From Kribbella italica (GTDB lineage: Bacteria > Actinomycetota > Actinomycetes > Propionibacteriales > Kribbellaceae), in contig NZ_JACHMY010000001.1 in assembly GCF_014205135.1 (NCBI RefSeq), forward strand, positions 6,448,001-6,512,000: a stretch of DNA of 64,000 nucleotides, in the 5' to 3' direction. The position numbers and the translations under genes are program-made. Position 1 is the first letter of the stretch. Every line of letters begins with the position of its first letter. The notes beneath the pieces are model-generated. The model worked only from the letters and a program-made list of their open reading frames with translations. It searched no databases and was not told the DNA's origin. This document shows positions 59,659 through 64,000 of this stretch, piece after piece.

Positions 59659-61216
59659 TCGCGGCCTCCCTCGCTCTCAGCTCGCGGCGCAGGATCTTGC
59701 CCGAGGCCGCCTTCGGCACCGCCTCGATGAACTCCACCTGCCGCACCTTCTTGTACGGCGCCACCCGCTCGGCCACGTAGTCGATCACGTCCTGCTCGGT
59801 CAGCCCGCTGCCCGGCGTCGGGACGACGAACGCCTTCGGGACCTCGTTGCCGTCGGCCTGTACGCCGATCACCGCCGCGTCCGCGATCCGGTCGTCGGTC
59901 AGCAGGATCGCCTCCAGCTCGGCCGGCGGCACCTGGTACCCGTGGTACTTGATCAGCTCCTTGACCCGGTCGACGACGTACAGGTACCCGCGCTCGTCGA
60001 CCCGCCCGATGTCGCCGGTGTGCAACCAGCCGTCCGGGTCGATCGTCGCGTCGGTCTCGGCCTGACGCCCGAGGTACCCCTTCATCACCTGCGGCCCGCG
60101 GATCCAGATCTCGCCGGTCTCCTCGTCGCCCACATCGTTGCCATCGGCACCGACCAGTCGCATCTCCGTCGACGGGAACAGCTTGCCCACGGCACCGGCC
60201 GGCGGATCGACAGCGTCCTGCGGTACGGCGTGCGTGCCCGGCGACAGCTCGGTCATCCCGTACGCCTGCAGTACGGCGTGCAGCCCGAGCCGCTTCGCGC
60301 AGGCCTCGGCCAGCTCACCGTCGAGCGGCGCCGCGGCCGACGTCACGTACTTCAGCGCGGACAGGTCGACCCCGTCCACGGCCGGGTGCTTGGCCAGCGC
60401 GAGCACGATCGGCGGCGCGACGAACGCGCGGGTGATCTTCTGCCGGTCCAGCGTGGTGAGGAACTGGTCCAGGTCGAACTTCGGCAGCACCACCACGGTC
60501 GCGCCGGCCCGCAGCGGCAGGTTCATCAGCACGCTCAGCCCGTAGATGTGGAAGAACGGCAGGATCGCGATGATCCGCTCGTCCTCTCCCATCGTGAAGG
60601 TCGCCTGCGCCTGCGCGATGTTGGTCGCGATGTTGCGGTGGGTCAGCATCACGCCCTTGGCAGCGCCCGTCGTACCGCTGGAGTACGGCAGGACGGCGAC
60701 ATCTTCCGCGGGATCGAAGGCGACGGCCGGTTCGGGCCCGGTCGACGCGACCAGTTCCATCACCGACCGGTATCCCTCGGCCTGGTCGCAGACGAGGATC
60801 TCCCGGACGTCCGTGCCCTCCACAGCGGCCGTCGCGACTGGCAGGAAGAGCGAAATCGTCACCAGCAATTTCGCCTTCGAGTCGACCAGCTGCTTGTGCA
60901 GCTCGGCGGCGGTGTAGAGCGCGTTGACGGTGGTCACCGTCGCCCCGGCCCGCGTCGCGCCGTAGAAGGCGACCGGGTAGAGGATCGTGTTCGGGCTGTG
61001 CAGCGCGATCACGTCACCCTTGACGATGCCGAGCTCGGCGAATCCGGCCGCGACCCGGCGGCTCATCGCGTCCAGCTGCGCGTAGCTGATCTCCTTGCCG
61101 CTGACCCCGTCCACGAGGGCCGGCCGCTCGCCGTACTCCTGGGCGCGGCCGAGCACGGCGTCGTGGATCGGGACGTCGAGCACTTCCACCGGCGGGAACT
61201 CGCTGTTGATCACCAT
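59651..61216 (-). CDS. AMP-binding acyl-CoA ligase (4-coumarate/medium-chain type)
   Basis: 521 residues. Adenylate-forming enzyme: ATP-binding SSGTTGAAKGVMLTHRN, the GEIWIRGPQVMKGYLGR motif, and the C-terminal lysine region VPKAASGKILRRELR. Activates a carboxylic acid to its CoA thioester for the downstream dehydrogenase and carboxylase steps. Similar to actinobacterial 4-coumarate-CoA ligase-like genes with broad substrates. 42 bp after the acyl-CoA dehydrogenase. Confidence 0.9.
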   Translation of the reverse strand: MVINSEFPPVEVLDVPIHDAVLGRAQEYGERPALVDGVSGKEISYAQLDAMSRRVAAGFAELGIVKGDVIALHSPNTILYPVAFYGATRAGATVTTVNALYTAAELHKQLVDSKAKLLVTISLFLPVATAAVEGTDVREILVCDQAEGYRSVMELVASTGPEPAVAFDPAEDVAVLPYSSGTTGAAKGVMLTHRNIATNIAQAQATFTMGEDERIIAILPFFHIYGLSVLMNLPLRAGATVVVLPKFDLDQFLTTLDRQKITRAFVAPPIVLALAKHPAVDGVDLSALKYVTSAAAPLDGELAEACAKRLGLHAVLQAYGMTELSPGTHAVPQDAVDPPAGAVGKLFPSTEMRLVGADGNDVGDEETGEIWIRGPQVMKGYLGRQAETDATIDPDGWLHTGDIGRVDERGYLYVVDRVKELIKYHGYQVPPAELEAILLTDDRIADAAVIGVQADGNEVPKAFVVPTPGSGLTEQDVIDYVAERVAPYKKVRQVEFIEAVPKAASGKILRRELRAREAASG

Positions 61217-61258
61217 GGGCGGTCCTTTCCGAAGCTGAGTGGCACGACTGTGGCCGAA

Positions 61259-62412
61259 TCAGTACGACTTGGGTAGGCCTAACGAGTGCTGCGCGACGAA
61301 GTTCAGGATCATCTCCCGGCTGACCGGGGCGATCCGGGTCGCGCGGGCCGCGGCGACCAGCGACGCGACGCCGTACTCGACCGTCATGCCGTTGCCGCCG
61401 AGCGACTGGACCGCCTGGTCGGTGGAACGGACGCAGGCTTCACCGGCGGCGTACTTGGCCATGTTCGCGGCCTCGCCGGCGGCCAGGTCCTCGCCCGCGT
61501 CGTACAGGGCGGCCGCCTTCTGCATCATCAGCCGGGCCAGTTCCAGCTCGATCTTGATCTGGGCCAGCGGGTGCGAGATCCCTTGGTGGGCGCCGATCGG
61601 AGTCTTCCAAACCTGCCGTTCCTTGACGTAGGCAACGGCTTTGCCGAGCGCGTGCCGGCCGATGCCGATCGCGAACGCCGAGGCCATGATCCGCTCGGGG
61701 TTGAGCCCGGCGAACAGCTGCAGCAGTGCCGCGTCCTCCGACCCGACCAGTGCCTCGGCGGGCAGCGTCACGTCGTCCAGGAACAGCGAGAACTGCTTGT
61801 CCGGGCTGATCAGGTCCATCTCGATCTGCCGGAACTCGACGCCCGGCGCGTCGACCGGGACGACGAACAGCGCGGGCTTGAGCCGGCCGGTCCGCGCGTC
61901 CTCGGTCCGGCCGACGACCAGCACGGCCTGCGCGACGTCGAGGCCGGAGATGTAGACCTTGCGGCCCGACAGCGACCAGCCCTCGTCGGTACGCCGGGCG
62001 GTGGTGGTGATGTTGTGCGAGTTCGACCCGGCGTCCGGCTCGGTGATCGCGAACGCCATCGTGACCGAGCCGTCCGCGAGCCCCGGCAGCCAGCGCTGCT
62101 TCTGCCCGTCGGTGCCGAACCGGCTGATCACCGTGCCGCAGATCGCGGGGGAGACGACCATCATCAGCAACGGGCACCCGGCCGCGCCGAGTTCCTCGAG
62201 CACGATCGACAGATCGGCCATCCCGCCGCCGCCTCCGCCGTACTCCTCCGGCAGGTTCACCCCGAGGTAGCCGAGCTTGCCGGCCTCCTGCCACAGCTCG
62301 GTGGTCTGCCCGCCCGTGCGCGCCTTCTCGGTGAACCAGGCATAGCCGTACTTGTGCCCGAGCTCGCTCACCGCCGCCCGCAACGCCCGGCGCTCCTCGC
62401 TCTCGACGAAAC

Positions 62413-62416
<4 letters not shown>
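61259..62416 (-). CDS. Acyl-CoA dehydrogenase
   Basis: 385 residues of the FAD-dependent family. Typical segments are FAITEPDAGSNSHNITTTARRTDEG, GRKVYISGLDVAQAVLVVGRT and QTLGGNGMT-like QSLGGNGMTVEYGVASLVAAARATRIAPVSREMI. The SREMI end replaces the usual GTSEI/V and the substrate cannot be set. ATGA overlap with the carboxylase gene shows they are cotranscribed. Position with a biotin carboxylase suggests a branched acyl-CoA such as isovaleryl-CoA, as in leucine catabolism. Confidence 0.92.

Positions 62417-64000
<1,584 letters not shown>

Overview
The window is a single stretch of very GC-rich DNA (third positions almost all G or C, many GTG starts, ATGA/GTGA gene overlaps). The first 8 kb carry the actinobacterial cell-division/growth cluster fhaA-fhaB-pstP-rodA-pbpA-pknB, which in this phylum normally lies near oriC. 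Gene content (very many secreted enzymes, DasR-like GntR, SARP, ROK, TIGR04222, NACHT and MpaB families) suggests a soil actinomycete of the Nocardioidaceae/Kribbella kind. That placement is inference from gene content, not from a marker comparison.

Layout. 1-7549 (minus): one co-directional operon for phospho-signalling and peptidoglycan synthesis; pknB is cut by the window start. 7795-7921: tRNA-Leu(CAG) with a textbook terminator. 8009-10623: an ABC-2 exporter. 10573-17076: a TrmB/LuxR-type regulator with a CIRCE-geometry palindrome upstream, a very large secreted subtilase, and a Tat-exported DUF4185 protein. 17117-19774: a YheO/DauR-like regulator, an aminotransferase and an ornithine-cyclodeaminase homologue, with a perfect inverted repeat abutting the regulator start. 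20051-24896: a sugar ABC importer, a DasR-like GntR regulator and a secreted GH16 glucanase, linked by shared operator-like sequences.

25263-31762: an ECF sigma factor with a partner membrane protein, a secreted S1 protease, a secreted endonuclease, a VOC protein, an AAA ATPase, and a siderophore-interacting reductase behind an iron box. 31915-34722: a TIGR04222 protein, a membrane protein, an APH(6)-like kinase and a truncated haemoglobin. 34741-35470 is a C-rich tandem-repeat desert. 35635-39739: a glycine betaine/proline ABC importer with a fused double permease, overlapping tail to tail a SARP/AfsR-type regulator. 42818-50237: an imine-reductase-like enzyme, an orphan ParA, a ROK regulator, an MpaB/DUF2236 oxygenase, a CehA/McbA hydrolase, an acetyltransferase and an HTH-TPR regulator.

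50238-51050 is the most unusual part. It holds a run of AGGTCC direct repeats at exact 11-bp spacing, a 63-residue ORF, then a gene-free stretch folding into a chain of stem-loops, four of which display CTCCTCA in the loop, closed by a 19-bp terminator. 51029-64000: two divergent MarR-type genes, a NUDIX-GNAT fusion, a DHA2 exporter, a membrane-anchored NACHT NTPase, NrtR divergent from nadA with an operator between, and an acyl-CoA catabolic operon (biotin carboxylase, acyl-CoA dehydrogenase, acyl-CoA ligase, TetR) that runs off the right edge. I saw no insertion sequence, prophage, CRISPR array or rRNA.
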